A stretch of DNA of 64,000 nt from Rhodobacteraceae bacterium HIMB11 (GTDB taxonomy: Bacteria; Pseudomonadota; Alphaproteobacteria; Rhodobacterales; Rhodobacteraceae). This document shows positions 19,528 through 28,438 of this stretch, one piece after another; position 1 is the first letter of the stretch; every line of letters begins with the position of its first letter. The notes under the pieces were generated by a model. The model had not been told where the DNA came from. It did not search any database and saw nothing but the letters and a program-made list of their open reading frames with translations. A program made the position numbers and the translations under genes. The stretch is from positions 1-64,000 of the forward strand of contig AVDB01000001.1 in assembly GCA_000472185.1 (NCBI GenBank). The letters run 5' to 3'.

Positions 19528-21044
19528 AAGACATATTACTGGACATCAACGGCCTGACCAAAGCCTATCCTGGGGTCGTGGCAAACAACAATGTCTCCTT
19601 TCAAATTCTCTGTGGCGAAGTACATGCATTGCTTGGCGAAAATGGCGCGGGGAAAAGTACATTGGTAAAAATGATCTATGGTCTGGTAAAACCAGACAGC
19701 GGATCAATGACCTTTCAGGATCAACAGTTTATGCCAGCATCGCCAAACGCCGCGCGCGGCACTGGTGTTGCGATGGTGTTTCAGCATTTTTCGCTATTTG
19801 ATGCGCTATCAGTTGCGGAAAATATTGCATTGGGCATGGATGATGCCCCAAAATCACGGGATCTGGCCAAGAACATTAGGCAGGTTTCAAATGCTTATGG
19901 CCTGCCTTTGGAACCAAATCGCATTGTCGGCACCCTATCTGCGGGTGAACGTCAACGCGTTGAAATCATTCGCTGCCTACTTCAAAACCCGAAATTGTTG
20001 ATCATGGATGAACCCACATCCGTTTTGACGCCTCAAGAAGTTGAAGTGCTGTTCAAAACTTTGCGACAATTGAAAAGCGAAGGCACATCTATCCTGTATA
20101 TTTCCCATAAATTAGAGGAAATTCGTGCCCTGTGCGATACGGCGACTATCCTGCGTCACGGTGAAAAAGTTGATACCTGTATTCCAGCAACCACCACCGC
20201 ACGGGAAATGGCCGAAATGATGGTCGGGGCAAGTTTTGCCAACCCCATCAAAGCAAATCGTGAAATGGGCGATACGATTTTGTCATTAAAAAATGTTTCC
20301 GCTTCTTCAGCAGAAGCGTTCGGAACATCGCTTCAAGGTATTAGTTTAGATCTGAAAGAGGGTGAAATCCTTGGGATTGGTGGCGTCGCTGGTAACGGAC
20401 AGGACGAATTATTGGCCACCCTTTCTGGCGAAATGACAGTCGCTTCGGACATGATTATCCTCGATGGCCAAGCGATTGGCAAACAGGGCCCAACAGCTCG
20501 CCGTAAAATCGGATTGCTAAGCGCGCCTGAAGAACGTTTGGGTCATGCGGCGGCACCTGCAATGTCGTTGCGGGAAAACACTGTCATCACAGCGGCAGAG
20601 CGTAAATCGTTATTGAACAACGGCTTCATCGACTGGACCGCAGCGGATCAATACACGCAGGACATTATTGCCGACTTTGACGTACGGACTCTGGGAACAC
20701 ATACACCCGCTGGATCATTATCTGGCGGCAATTTGCAGAAATTCGTGGTTGGACGTGAAGTTTTGCAAAATCCTAAAGTATTTGTTGTGAATCAACCGAC
20801 ATGGGGGGTTGATGCGGCGGCGGCGGCGTCCATCCGTCAGAAACTTTTGGATCTGGCCGATAATGGCGCAGGCGTGATTGTCATCAGTCAGGATTTGGAT
20901 GAGCTATTGGAAATAAGCAATCGGTTCTGCGCGATCAATGAGGGCCGTTTGTCCAAAATCGTTCCAACCGCTACTTTGGAAATGGATCAAATTGGTTTGA
21001 TGATGGGCGGCGCAACCGCAGAGCAAGAAGGTGCGGACGCATGA
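19524..21044 (+). CDS. ABC importer ATPase, NupA/BMP-associated (two ABC domains)
   Basis: A 506-residue fused double ATPase of the sugar/nucleoside importer class. The first domain has a complete Walker A (GENGAGKST), signature (LSAGERQRVEI) and Walker B (LLIMDEPTS). The second has a degenerate P-loop (GVAGNGQDELL) but keeps LSGGNLQKFVV, the usual asymmetry of RbsA/NupA proteins. It starts by ATGA overlap with xdhC and is followed by two permeases and a BMP-type binding protein. Linkage to xdhABC suggests the cargo is a purine base or nucleoside; this is inferred from context. Confidence 0.9.
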   Translation: MKDILLDINGLTKAYPGVVANNNVSFQILCGEVHALLGENGAGKSTLVKMIYGLVKPDSGSMTFQDQQFMPASPNAARGTGVAMVFQHFSLFDALSVAENIALGMDDAPKSRDLAKNIRQVSNAYGLPLEPNRIVGTLSAGERQRVEIIRCLLQNPKLLIMDEPTSVLTPQEVEVLFKTLRQLKSEGTSILYISHKLEEIRALCDTATILRHGEKVDTCIPATTTAREMAEMMVGASFANPIKANREMGDTILSLKNVSASSAEAFGTSLQGISLDLKEGEILGIGGVAGNGQDELLATLSGEMTVASDMIILDGQAIGKQGPTARRKIGLLSAPEERLGHAAAPAMSLRENTVITAAERKSLLNNGFIDWTAADQYTQDIIADFDVRTLGTHTPAGSLSGGNLQKFVVGREVLQNPKVFVVNQPTWGVDAAAAASIRQKLLDLADNGAGVIVISQDLDELLEISNRFCAINEGRLSKIVPTATLEMDQIGLMMGGATAEQEGADA

Positions 21045-22120
21045 TACATTTTGAAAAACGCCTGAATCCGTCCCGTATTACCACAGTTGTAACGCCAATT
21101 ATTGCAGTGATCCTAACCATGATTGCTGGTGGCATTATGTTCGCCGCATTGGGCAAACCTCCGCTTGAAGCGATCCGAATTATTTTCTGGGATCCTTTGT
21201 TCGATCCAAATTTCGCATCCTACTCGCGCCCGCAACTTCTTGTGAAAGCGGGACCACTGATCCTAATCGCGATAGGATTATCGATTGGATTCAAGGCGGG
21301 TATTTGGAACATTGGCGCAGAAGGTCAGTATATAATGGGCGCCGTTTTTGGGGCCGCAGTGGCGTTGGCGGCCTATCCTGCAGACTCTGTTTTATTGTTC
21401 CCTGCGATGGTGGTTTCGGGGGCCTGTGGCGGTTGGTTATGGGCGATGATCCCAGCAATCCTGCGTACCAAATTCAACACAAACGAAATCCTAGTTTCAT
21501 TGATGTTGGTCTATGTCGCTGAATCGATTTTGGCGTCTGTTGCGCAGGGACTGTTAAAAAATCCAGAAGGTTATGGCTTTCCAGGATCACGCAACCTGCA
21601 ACAATACCCCAGCGCATTCAATGCAGAAGTGATCGCAAACTCTGGCATGCATTGGGGGGTGATTAGCGCATTTATTGCTGTGATATGCGCCTATGTGATG
21701 ATGACACGGCACATTCGTGGTTTCGAAGTGCGCCTTATGGGAGAGGCACCGAAAGCTGCGCGTTTTTCGGGTACGTCAACCACGCGGTTGGTTGTGTTCT
21801 GCTTGGGGATATCAGGCGCGCTTGCTGGTCTGGCAGGCATGTTCGAAGTGTCGGGCCCATCTGGACAAATCACTATTGATTTTAACTCGGGCTATGGGTT
21901 CACCGCGATTATCGTGGCATTCTTGGGGCGCTTGCACCCCATAGGAATTTTACTTGCGGGATTGTTAATGGCACTTACCTACATTGGCGGCGAACTTGCA
22001 CAATTAATGCTGGGCCTGCCTGGGGCATCCATCCAATTGTTTCAGGGGATGCTGCTGCTGTTCCTATTGGCGACGGACATCTTTACCAACTATCGCATTC
22101 GCATCGGGGGGGCAAAATAA
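21041..22120 (+). CDS. ABC importer permease, NupB/YufP type
   Basis: A 359-residue membrane protein of the branched-chain amino acid/nucleoside permease family (BPD_transp_2), with about nine to ten hydrophobic segments starting at residues 15-38. The family marks FKAGIWNIGAEGQYIMGAV and NTNEILVSLMLVYVAES are present; the former contacts the ATPase. The ATG overlaps the upstream stop by four bases (ATGA). It pairs with the next gene to form the heterodimeric channel. Confidence 0.9.
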   Translation: MIHFEKRLNPSRITTVVTPIIAVILTMIAGGIMFAALGKPPLEAIRIIFWDPLFDPNFASYSRPQLLVKAGPLILIAIGLSIGFKAGIWNIGAEGQYIMGAVFGAAVALAAYPADSVLLFPAMVVSGACGGWLWAMIPAILRTKFNTNEILVSLMLVYVAESILASVAQGLLKNPEGYGFPGSRNLQQYPSAFNAEVIANSGMHWGVISAFIAVICAYVMMTRHIRGFEVRLMGEAPKAARFSGTSTTRLVVFCLGISGALAGLAGMFEVSGPSGQITIDFNSGYGFTAIIVAFLGRLHPIGILLAGLLMALTYIGGELAQLMLGLPGASIQLFQGMLLLFLLATDIFTNYRIRIGGAK

Positions 22121-23043
22121 TGGATTTTTTAGGAATTAATCCTGTTTTATTGATCGCATCCCTAATGGTATCGGCCACGCCAATCCTCCTTGCCGCGATT
22201 GGTGAAACTGTCGTTGAAAAATCTGGCGTCCTGAATTTGGGTGTTGAGGGCATGATGATCGTTGGTGCAGTTGTGGGTTTTATCACCGCTGTGAATACCG
22301 AAAATCCAGCCATCGGATTTGTAACTGCTGCAATCGCAGGTGCGTTATTATCGACCATTTTTGCAACATTGGTCCTGCATCTAAAATCGAACCAAGTCGC
22401 GACAGGTCTGGGCCTGACCTTGGTGGGCTTAGGGATTTCAGCCTTGCTTGGGAAACCCTATGAAGGGATTAAATCACCAACCCTTCAATCACTGGATATC
22501 CCAATCTTGGCGGACATTCCCATCTTTGGTCGCATGTTATTTTCGCATGACGCGATGGTGTATGTTTCAATCCTGATCGTCGGTTTGGTTTGGTACACTC
22601 TGAAATACACACGCGCCGGTTTGGTTCTGCGAGCGGTAGGTGAAAACCATGATGCGGCACATGCACTGGGATACAAAGTGATCCGCATTCGTTTCCTTGC
22701 TATTATGTTTGGTGGCGCATGCAGCGGTTTGGGCGGCGCATACATAAGCCTTGTCCGCGTGCCGCAATGGACCGAAGGCATGACCGCAGGGGCAGGTTGG
22801 ATCGCACTCGCCATAGTTGTATTTGCCAGCTGGAAACCATGGCGCACGTTGATTGGTGCCTATTTGTTTGGCGGAATCACCGTTTTACAGCTAAATTTAC
22901 AGGCTGCAGGCGTTGCTATACCAGTTGAGTACTTGTCCATGTCGCCATTTTTGATAACTATCGCGGTGCTTGTGATTATATCGGCCAGAGGAAATCAGGG
23001 TGCTCCTGCTTCACTTGGTCGACCGTTCCACGCCTCAAACTGA
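22120..23043 (+). CDS. ABC importer permease, NupC/YufQ type
   Basis: A 307-residue integral membrane partner permease of the same family, recognised by VVEKSGVLNLGVEGMMIVGA near residues 30-50 and LRAVGENHDAAHALGYKV in the coupling loop. About eight to nine hydrophobic segments are seen. It starts at the TAATG junction with the preceding permease. The next gene begins 27 nt after its stop. Confidence 0.9.
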   Translation: MDFLGINPVLLIASLMVSATPILLAAIGETVVEKSGVLNLGVEGMMIVGAVVGFITAVNTENPAIGFVTAAIAGALLSTIFATLVLHLKSNQVATGLGLTLVGLGISALLGKPYEGIKSPTLQSLDIPILADIPIFGRMLFSHDAMVYVSILIVGLVWYTLKYTRAGLVLRAVGENHDAAHALGYKVIRIRFLAIMFGGACSGLGGAYISLVRVPQWTEGMTAGAGWIALAIVVFASWKPWRTLIGAYLFGGITVLQLNLQAAGVAIPVEYLSMSPFLITIAVLVIISARGNQGAPASLGRPFHASN

Positions 23044-23070
23044 GGTCAATACCTGACTAGGGAGTAAACT

Positions 23071-24141
23071 ATGAAACTCAAATCAATCCTAACATCTGCA
23101 ATTGCAGCTGTCGCTTTGGGCACAGCCGCAATTGCCGCCGATATCAAAGTCGGCTTTGTCTATGTTGGCCCAGTGGGCGACGGCGGCTGGACATACGAAC
23201 ACGATCAAGGCCGTAAAGCTGTGGTCGAGGCATTCGGCGATCGCGTCGAAACGATCTATCAAGAAAACGTTCCAGAGGGTGCTGACTCAGAACGTGTGAT
23301 GACACAAATGGCACTTCAGGGTGCTGACCTTATCTTTACAACATCGTTTGGCTACATGGATCCAACGATCAACGTTGCCAAGAAATTCCCAAATGTGAAA
23401 TTTGAGCACGCAACTGGTTATAAACGCGCAGACAACGTTTCAACATATTCTGCACGTTTCTACGAAGGTCGTGCGGTACAAGGACACATCGCGGGTAAAA
23501 TGACAAAAACCAACAAAATTGGTTACATCGGTTCATTCCCAATTCCAGAAGTGATCCGCGGCATCAACTCTGCCTATATCCACGCGAAAAAAGTGAACCC
23601 AGATGTCGAATTCAACATCGTTTGGGCCTACACGTGGTTTGACCCTGCAAAAGAAGCAGACGCAGCAAACGCATTGATCGAGCAAGGCTGTGACGTTGTT
23701 CTACAACACACAGACTCAACAGCACCACAAGCGGCAGCGGAAAAAGCGGGTAATGTTATCACATTCGGTCAGGCATCTGACATGGCTGAATTTGGCCCAC
23801 TACCACGCGTTTCATCTATCATTGATGACTGGGGCCCCTACTACGTTGCACGTACACAAGCTGTCCTAGATGGCACATGGACATCAATGGACACATGGGA
23901 CGGTATCGGCCCAGGCATGGTGAAAATTGGTGAAATTTCATCTGCAGTTCCAGCGGACATTAAAGCAGAGGCAGAAGCACTACGTGATGCATTGGGTTCA
24001 GGTGAATACCACGCATTCACTGGCCCACTGAACAAGCAAGATGGCACACCATGGTTGGCGGCTGGTGAAACAGCAGACGATGGCACACTTGCGGGCATGA
24101 ACTTCTATGTAGAAGGTCTAACTGGCACAATCCCACAATAA
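23071..24141 (+). CDS. BMP family periplasmic substrate-binding protein
   Basis: A 356-residue exported protein with a classical signal peptide (cut near AIA-AD, residue 22); no lipobox cysteine is present, so it should be a free periplasmic receptor. BMP/Med family marks are KVGFVYVGPVGDGGWTYEHD, the TTSFGYMDPT loop and the GRAVQGHIAGKM helix. Members bind nucleosides or purines. It has its own ribosome site (GGGAG) and ends in a strong terminator. Its codon choice suggests high expression, as expected for a binding protein. Likely ligand: a purine base or nucleoside, inferred from the xdh linkage. Confidence 0.9.
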   Translation: MKLKSILTSAIAAVALGTAAIAADIKVGFVYVGPVGDGGWTYEHDQGRKAVVEAFGDRVETIYQENVPEGADSERVMTQMALQGADLIFTTSFGYMDPTINVAKKFPNVKFEHATGYKRADNVSTYSARFYEGRAVQGHIAGKMTKTNKIGYIGSFPIPEVIRGINSAYIHAKKVNPDVEFNIVWAYTWFDPAKEADAANALIEQGCDVVLQHTDSTAPQAAAEKAGNVITFGQASDMAEFGPLPRVSSIIDDWGPYYVARTQAVLDGTWTSMDTWDGIGPGMVKIGEISSAVPADIKAEAEALRDALGSGEYHAFTGPLNKQDGTPWLAAGETADDGTLAGMNFYVEGLTGTIPQ

Positions 24142-24160
24142 GGATTGCAAAGACATCTTG

Positions 24161-24200
24161 GGGCCTCGATAATCGGTGATTATCGGGGCCCTATTTATTT
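24161..24200 (+). terminator. Terminator of the xdh/BMP operon
   Basis: A 14-bp stem (24161-24174 with 24178-24191, one G-U pair) closes a GGT loop and is followed by TATTTATTT. It lies 20 nt after the binding-protein stop and ends the seven-gene operon. Confidence 0.8.
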
Positions 24201-24214
24201 GATAAAGGTGCGAT

Positions 24215-24862
24215 ATGACTAATCACTTAAACCTGCCCGAAACAGCAGAGCATGGCTCAGATGAACGGATGTTTGCGCCCTATGCAGAACGGAACAAAAC
24301 ACCTATTTTCGATGTGTTGAGCGAAGTATTTCCAGAAAATGCCGACGTGTTGGAAATTGCGAGCGGCACAGGCCAGCATTGCGTCCACTTTGCCGCGCAA
24401 CGCCCAGATTGGTCATGGCAACCAAGTGAGATTGATCCACAACGGATCAAGAGCATCAATGCATATCAGGATACATCCCAATTGCCCAATCTGCGTTCTG
24501 CCATAACCGTGGATATTTCACGCTCAGATTGGTCAGAAACAGTAAACGGCCACGGCGCGATATTTTTATCCAACCTGCTGCATCTGGTGCCTGATGCCAC
24601 GGTAAATTCCTTTATCCAAGGTGCGGCCAAGGTGCTAAACCATAATGGTATTTTGGCAATCTACGGACCCTTTATGCGCGGTGGTGACTTAACAAGCGAA
24701 GGGGATGCAGAGTTTCACGCGACATTGCAAATCCAAGACCCCGAAATCGGATACAAAGACGATTTCGATATCATCGACTTGATTGAAAACTGCTGGCTCG
24801 AAATGATGCATGTGATCGAAATGCCCGCGAACAACCTATTCTTGATCGCGCGCAAACCCTAA
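24215..24862 (+). CDS. DUF938 SAM-dependent methyltransferase-like protein
   Basis: A 215-residue soluble protein of the DUF938 family with a class I methyltransferase fold: the SAM loop appears as VLEIASGTGQHCVHFA (about residues 44-59), the acidic SEID strand follows, and ILAIYGPF marks the fifth strand. The N-terminal FAPYAERNKTPI is typical of DUF938. The substrate is unknown. Its stop overlaps the convergent M48 protease gene by four bases. Confidence 0.85.
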   Translation: MTNHLNLPETAEHGSDERMFAPYAERNKTPIFDVLSEVFPENADVLEIASGTGQHCVHFAAQRPDWSWQPSEIDPQRIKSINAYQDTSQLPNLRSAITVDISRSDWSETVNGHGAIFLSNLLHLVPDATVNSFIQGAAKVLNHNGILAIYGPFMRGGDLTSEGDAEFHATLQIQDPEIGYKDDFDIIDLIENCWLEMMHVIEMPANNLFLIARKP

Positions 24863-25575
24863 CGTACGCGTGCCATCGTGCGGTTCACGCGGTCAATTCT
24901 GGCCGCGTTCGGCGGATGTGATCCCAGAAATTTATCACCTGGATCAGGAATACGTGTAAAGAATTTTGAACCACGTACGGGATCGTAGCCTGCGTAATAC
25001 GTGATCATGGTCCCAATCTCATCTGCCTGTAGTTCGTGATCTTTTGAATAAACGCGCGACCCCACAGCCGCACCAAGGTCAAATGCAGTATCAACATCCT
25101 GCACAGATCCACCAGAATACGCAATCAGGCCACCCAATATCAGGCCACCTAATCCCGCAGAACCGCGCCGCTGCTGAATATGTCCTGCAATATGGTGTGC
25201 CATTTCATGCCCCAGAACAAAGGCAACCTCATCTGTATTTCGCGCAGCCTTCAACAAGCCAATCGAAAAAACCACCAACGGACGCCCATCTTTCTCAAGG
25301 GTTTGATAGGCATTCACAACATCTGGCGTACTGGTGTCCACCTGAACTTTGAAATCACAATTCGACACACGCCCCGTGTCATGACAAATTTGTTCACCAA
25401 TGGGTTCAACCCGCGCAACAATTCGGCGCATCGTTGTCATCGACGTCAAATCTTCGTTCCCAGTAGAAATAACCGCAGGCTGCGCCTGCACCCGTGGTAT
25501 TTGCTTAACTTGTGGCGTTGGCGCACAAGAAGCCAAGATCAATGCAGCAAAAATGGAAGATATTCGTAAAATCAT
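24859..25575 (-). CDS. M48 family zinc metalloprotease lipoprotein
   Basis: A 238-residue periplasmic lipoprotein: a signal peptide ending in the lipobox LASC is followed by an M48 peptidase domain with the zinc motif GHEMAHHIAGH and the downstream glutamate in HELQADEIG. It resembles the LoiP/YcaL class of outer-membrane quality-control proteases. ATG 25575 is chosen because it gives the lipoprotein signal; a long upstream extension in the same frame is low-complexity and unlikely. TPR repeats of BepA-type proteins are absent. Confidence 0.9.
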   Translation of the reverse strand: MILRISSIFAALILASCAPTPQVKQIPRVQAQPAVISTGNEDLTSMTTMRRIVARVEPIGEQICHDTGRVSNCDFKVQVDTSTPDVVNAYQTLEKDGRPLVVFSIGLLKAARNTDEVAFVLGHEMAHHIAGHIQQRRGSAGLGGLILGGLIAYSGGSVQDVDTAFDLGAAVGSRVYSKDHELQADEIGTMITYYAGYDPVRGSKFFTRIPDPGDKFLGSHPPNAARIDRVNRTMARVR

Positions 25576-25657
25576 TTGAGTTTGTCTTTGTAGTAAACTG
25601 AATTTCAACCATACTATAAATGAACACGATTTCTGCAAGCTATGGGAAAATAACATT

Positions 25658-25897
25658 ATGTTTACCATCGAACACGAATTTGACTGCACTGTGGTCACTC
25701 TCATGGACGAAGGCGACGGGTTTCTACAAGAGGACGTTGTTATCAATGGATTTGAGGACTGCATCACAATTCAACAGTTTGACCCAACGACGAATGGCAT
25801 GCAAAAGGTCACGATGTCGATCACCCAGATGAAAGATTTGGCTGCGGCCATTTCTTTGCCCGAAGGGATTTATTCGCGCACGGATCGTCAGGATTAA
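25658..25897 (+). CDS. Small conserved-looking protein, unknown function
   Basis: A 79-residue acidic soluble protein without signal or membrane segment. Features include MFTIEHEFDCTVVTLMDEGD at the start and a helix MSITQMKDLAAAISLPEG near the end. I do not recognise a domain. It is divergent from the M48 gene (82 nt apart) and its stop abuts the end of modC. Good codon structure across the whole length supports a real gene. Confidence 0.65.
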   Translation: MFTIEHEFDCTVVTLMDEGDGFLQEDVVINGFEDCITIQQFDPTTNGMQKVTMSITQMKDLAAAISLPEGIYSRTDRQD

Positions 25898-26982
25898 CCG
25901 CGTCCAATCTGGTTTGGGGCAACCGAAACAGATTTTATGATCGCAAAGCACGAACTGCCGATTTCAAGGTTCAATGCTTGCACCGATCGGCGGGTGACGC
26001 GTGCAAGAATGGTGTTTCCCGCACTTTCGATAGAGACAATCGCCCCTGGCCCACGCCCAAATTTAATCGCGCTGACGCGTCCTTGGATCACGTTTAGTGC
26101 CGATATATTTTCGGGCTGCACAGTGGACAGCATGACGTCTTGTGCCAACACACGCACGCGCACGGTCTGCCCAATTTCAGCGTCGAGTTCAGGTAAATAA
26201 ATTGGTCCTGACGCGCTGTTCAGCTTGGTCAGGCCGTCATCTTCATGTTTTTCGATCGTCGCAGTTAACAACGCCCCCGCCGATTGAAGACCCAATTGGG
26301 GCACAATGTTGGGATCGGCAAAAACATCTGTCGCAGATCCCATTTTGATCACACGCCCACTGTCGATTGCCACAACCTGATCTGCCAATCGCGCAATCTC
26401 GGAAACCGAATGACTAATATACAGAATCGGAACTTTGGAATGATCGCGTAGACGTTCAATATACGGGAGGATTTCCGCCTTTCTTGGATCGTCCAAGGCA
26501 GACAGAGGTTCATCCATCACCAAAAGCGACGGGTTTGATAGCAGCGCGCGCGCGATGGCAACCCGCTGACGTTCACCGCCCGACAACCCCGCTGGTCGAC
26601 GATGGAGCAGATGACCAATGCCTAAGATATCCAAAACTACAGACAGGTTGGTCGCGCCAGTCCCGCTGCGGCCATATCGTTGCGCATACTCCAAATTGCC
26701 CTGCACCGAAAAATGCGGAAACAACAAATCCTGTTGGAACACATACCCAATGCCACGGCGATGTGCTGGGCGGTTGACCCTTTGATCAGTGGAAAACAAA
26801 ACTTCGCCATTCACGGCGATATGCCCTTCCATCGGTGCAAAAGCTCCCGAGATCGCTTGTGCAATCGTTGATTTCCCAGCTCCAGAGCGCCCGAACAACG
26901 CCGTCACGCCCGATCCTGCATTGAACGTGATGTCCAAGTTAAACCCAGAAAATTGGTGCCTTATGGAAACAGTTAGTGTCAT
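25894..26982 (-). CDS. modC: Molybdate ABC transporter ATPase
   Basis: The 362-residue ATPase of the molybdate importer. Walker A is GRSGAGKST, the signature LSGGERQRVAI and Walker B LLVMDEPLSALD; the C-terminal third is a molybdate-binding TOBE/Mop domain (VRVLAQDVMLS, ISALNVIQGRV). ATG 26982 overlaps the modB stop (ATGA); the extra residues further upstream lie inside modB. Molybdate would feed the cofactor of xanthine dehydrogenase encoded about 8 kb away. The expected modA is not adjacent. Confidence 0.92.
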   Translation of the reverse strand: MTLTVSIRHQFSGFNLDITFNAGSGVTALFGRSGAGKSTIAQAISGAFAPMEGHIAVNGEVLFSTDQRVNRPAHRRGIGYVFQQDLLFPHFSVQGNLEYAQRYGRSGTGATNLSVVLDILGIGHLLHRRPAGLSGGERQRVAIARALLSNPSLLVMDEPLSALDDPRKAEILPYIERLRDHSKVPILYISHSVSEIARLADQVVAIDSGRVIKMGSATDVFADPNIVPQLGLQSAGALLTATIEKHEDDGLTKLNSASGPIYLPELDAEIGQTVRVRVLAQDVMLSTVQPENISALNVIQGRVSAIKFGRGPGAIVSIESAGNTILARVTRRSVQALNLEIGSSCFAIIKSVSVAPNQIGRG

Positions 26983-27674
26983 TGACCGTGCATCCGTTTT
27001 TGAACACGCCGTGCCAACCATTCAGACAGCAATAAAGCCGTCACCGAGATTACAATAGATACAAACACCAGCGTAAACGCGCCCTGATCTTTGCCCGGCA
27101 TTTGCAAAAATCCGTATATTGCGGAAGGGATTGTTTGGGTTTGGTTTGGAATATTCCCCACAAACGTGATCGTTGCCCCAAATTCCCCCAATGCCTTAGC
27201 AAAGCCTAAAATGGCACCAACAACGATACCAGGTAACGCCATGGGCAGCGCAATCGTGAAAAACACTGTGATTGGACGGGCCCCTAGCGTCAGGGCAGCA
27301 TGTTCCAAATCGGGACTAATTTGTTCAATCGAAAGCCGCACGGCACGTACGACCAGCGGAAACGCCATAATTGCCGCCGCCAAGACCGCGCCTGTCCATT
27401 GAAAGGCGATCGTGATCCCGAAATAGTCATTCAGGATTTGCCCCGCAAACCCAACACGACCAAAAAACATCAATAATAGGTAACCCGTGACAACGGGTGG
27501 CAAAATCAATGGCAGGTGGACTAACGCATTCAAAACCTCACGCCCCCAGAAACGGCGACGCACCAGCAAAAACGCAACCCATACGGCGAATGGCAAAGAT
27601 AAAAAAGTTGCCCAAATGGCAACCTTTAGCGATAGCAAAATCGCCGCCAATTCTTGTTCACCGAAATATAGCAT
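26979..27674 (-). CDS. modB: Molybdate ABC transporter permease
   Basis: A 231-residue inner-membrane permease with five to six hydrophobic segments and the EAA loop contacting ModC (DLEHAALTLGARPITVFFTIALP). HLPLILPPVVTGYLLL is characteristic of ModB. I start at ATG 27674; a GTG seven codons earlier is also possible. No periplasmic binding protein gene lies between modB and rimP, the usual place for modA. Confidence 0.9.
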   Translation of the reverse strand: MLYFGEQELAAILLSLKVAIWATFLSLPFAVWVAFLLVRRRFWGREVLNALVHLPLILPPVVTGYLLLMFFGRVGFAGQILNDYFGITIAFQWTGAVLAAAIMAFPLVVRAVRLSIEQISPDLEHAALTLGARPITVFFTIALPMALPGIVVGAILGFAKALGEFGATITFVGNIPNQTQTIPSAIYGFLQMPGKDQGAFTLVFVSIVISVTALLLSEWLARRVQKRMHGQ

Positions 27675-27723
27675 GTGCCTGCCGATCTGTTTCACGCACT
27701 ATAGTTTCAAAACATTTACTCAG

Positions 27724-27825
27724 ATGCAATCACAACAAAACGATTCAGGGGTTGCAGATTCGGATCGAGAGGCGTATGTAGCGCGCAACAGCGGTTTGTT
27801 GGAAACAGCACTCCACCGAAAGTAA
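27724..27825 (+). CDS. Possible 33-residue small ORF with its own terminator
   Basis: An ATG-started frame of 33 codons rich in polar residues ([18 protein letters not shown]... to LLETALHRK), ending four bases before a Rho-independent terminator and 38 bases before rimP. No convincing ribosome site is seen. It could be a short protein, or the region could be a small noncoding transcript; the terminator shows only that some transcript ends here. Confidence 0.3.
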   Translation: MQSQQNDSGVADSDREAYVARNSGLLETALHRK

Positions 27826-27828
27826 TTC

Positions 27829-27851
27829 ACGGGCCGCGCGCCCGTTTTTTT
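27829..27851 (+). terminator. Rho-independent terminator upstream of rimP
   Basis: ACGGGC / GCCCGT with a CGCGC loop, followed directly by seven T. It lies only 12 bases before the rimP ATG, so it ends an upstream transcript or acts as an attenuator for the rimP-nusA-infB operon. Confidence 0.75.
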
Positions 27852-27863
27852 GTGTTTGGACAT

Positions 27864-28436
27864 ATGACGAATAGCTTAATTGCAAAAACAGCGTTGGATC
27901 AGCGGATCGCCGAAATCATCAATCCCGTCATCGAAGATATGGGATTTGAATTGGTGCGCATTCGTTTGATGGGCGGCCAAACGAAAACGCTTCAGATCAT
28001 GGCAGACAAACCAAATGGCGGTATCGAGGTGGATGATTGCGCCGACATTTCCACTGCGATCAGCGCGGTTATGGATGTCGAGGATCCAATCACAGACGCC
28101 TATACACTTGAGGTATCAAGCCCTGGGATTGATCGCCCCCTGACACGGTTGAAAGATTTTGAAACCTTTGAAGGATACGAAGTAAAATTGGAAACAGCGG
28201 ACATGATCGACGGACGCCGCCGTTTTCGTGGGGAACTTGCAGGCATTGAAGGCGATGAAGTGCTGATCAATGTCGAAGAAGGAACAATTGGATTGGAATT
28301 TGATTGGCTATCAGAAGCCAAACTGATCCTGACCGATGATCTAATCAAAGAAATGCTACGCCAACGCAAAGCGTCGGGCGATATCAACCAAGATGATTTC
28401 GATGAAATCGTGACCGAACAGTCCGAGGAGGAATAA
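27864..28436 (+). CDS. rimP: Ribosome maturation factor RimP
   Basis: A 190-residue cytoplasmic factor for 30S subunit assembly. The N-terminal domain ([17 protein letters not shown] start, then [16 protein letters not shown]) and the conserved [15 protein letters not shown] strand are clear; the C-terminal SH3-like domain follows. An acidic tail ends the protein. ATG 27864 is preferred over GTG 27852, which lies almost on the terminator. It leads the nusA-ylxR-infB operon. Confidence 0.95.
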   Translation: MTNSLIAKTALDQRIAEIINPVIEDMGFELVRIRLMGGQTKTLQIMADKPNGGIEVDDCADISTAISAVMDVEDPITDAYTLEVSSPGIDRPLTRLKDFETFEGYEVKLETADMIDGRRRFRGELAGIEGDEVLINVEEGTIGLEFDWLSEAKLILTDDLIKEMLRQRKASGDINQDDFDEIVTEQSEEE

Positions 28437-28438
28437 GA

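Noticed and set aside
23071..24141. Codon use of the BMP binding protein differs from neighbours, hinting at transfer
   Set aside because: Binding proteins are highly expressed and translation selection explains the bias; the gene is in step with its operon.
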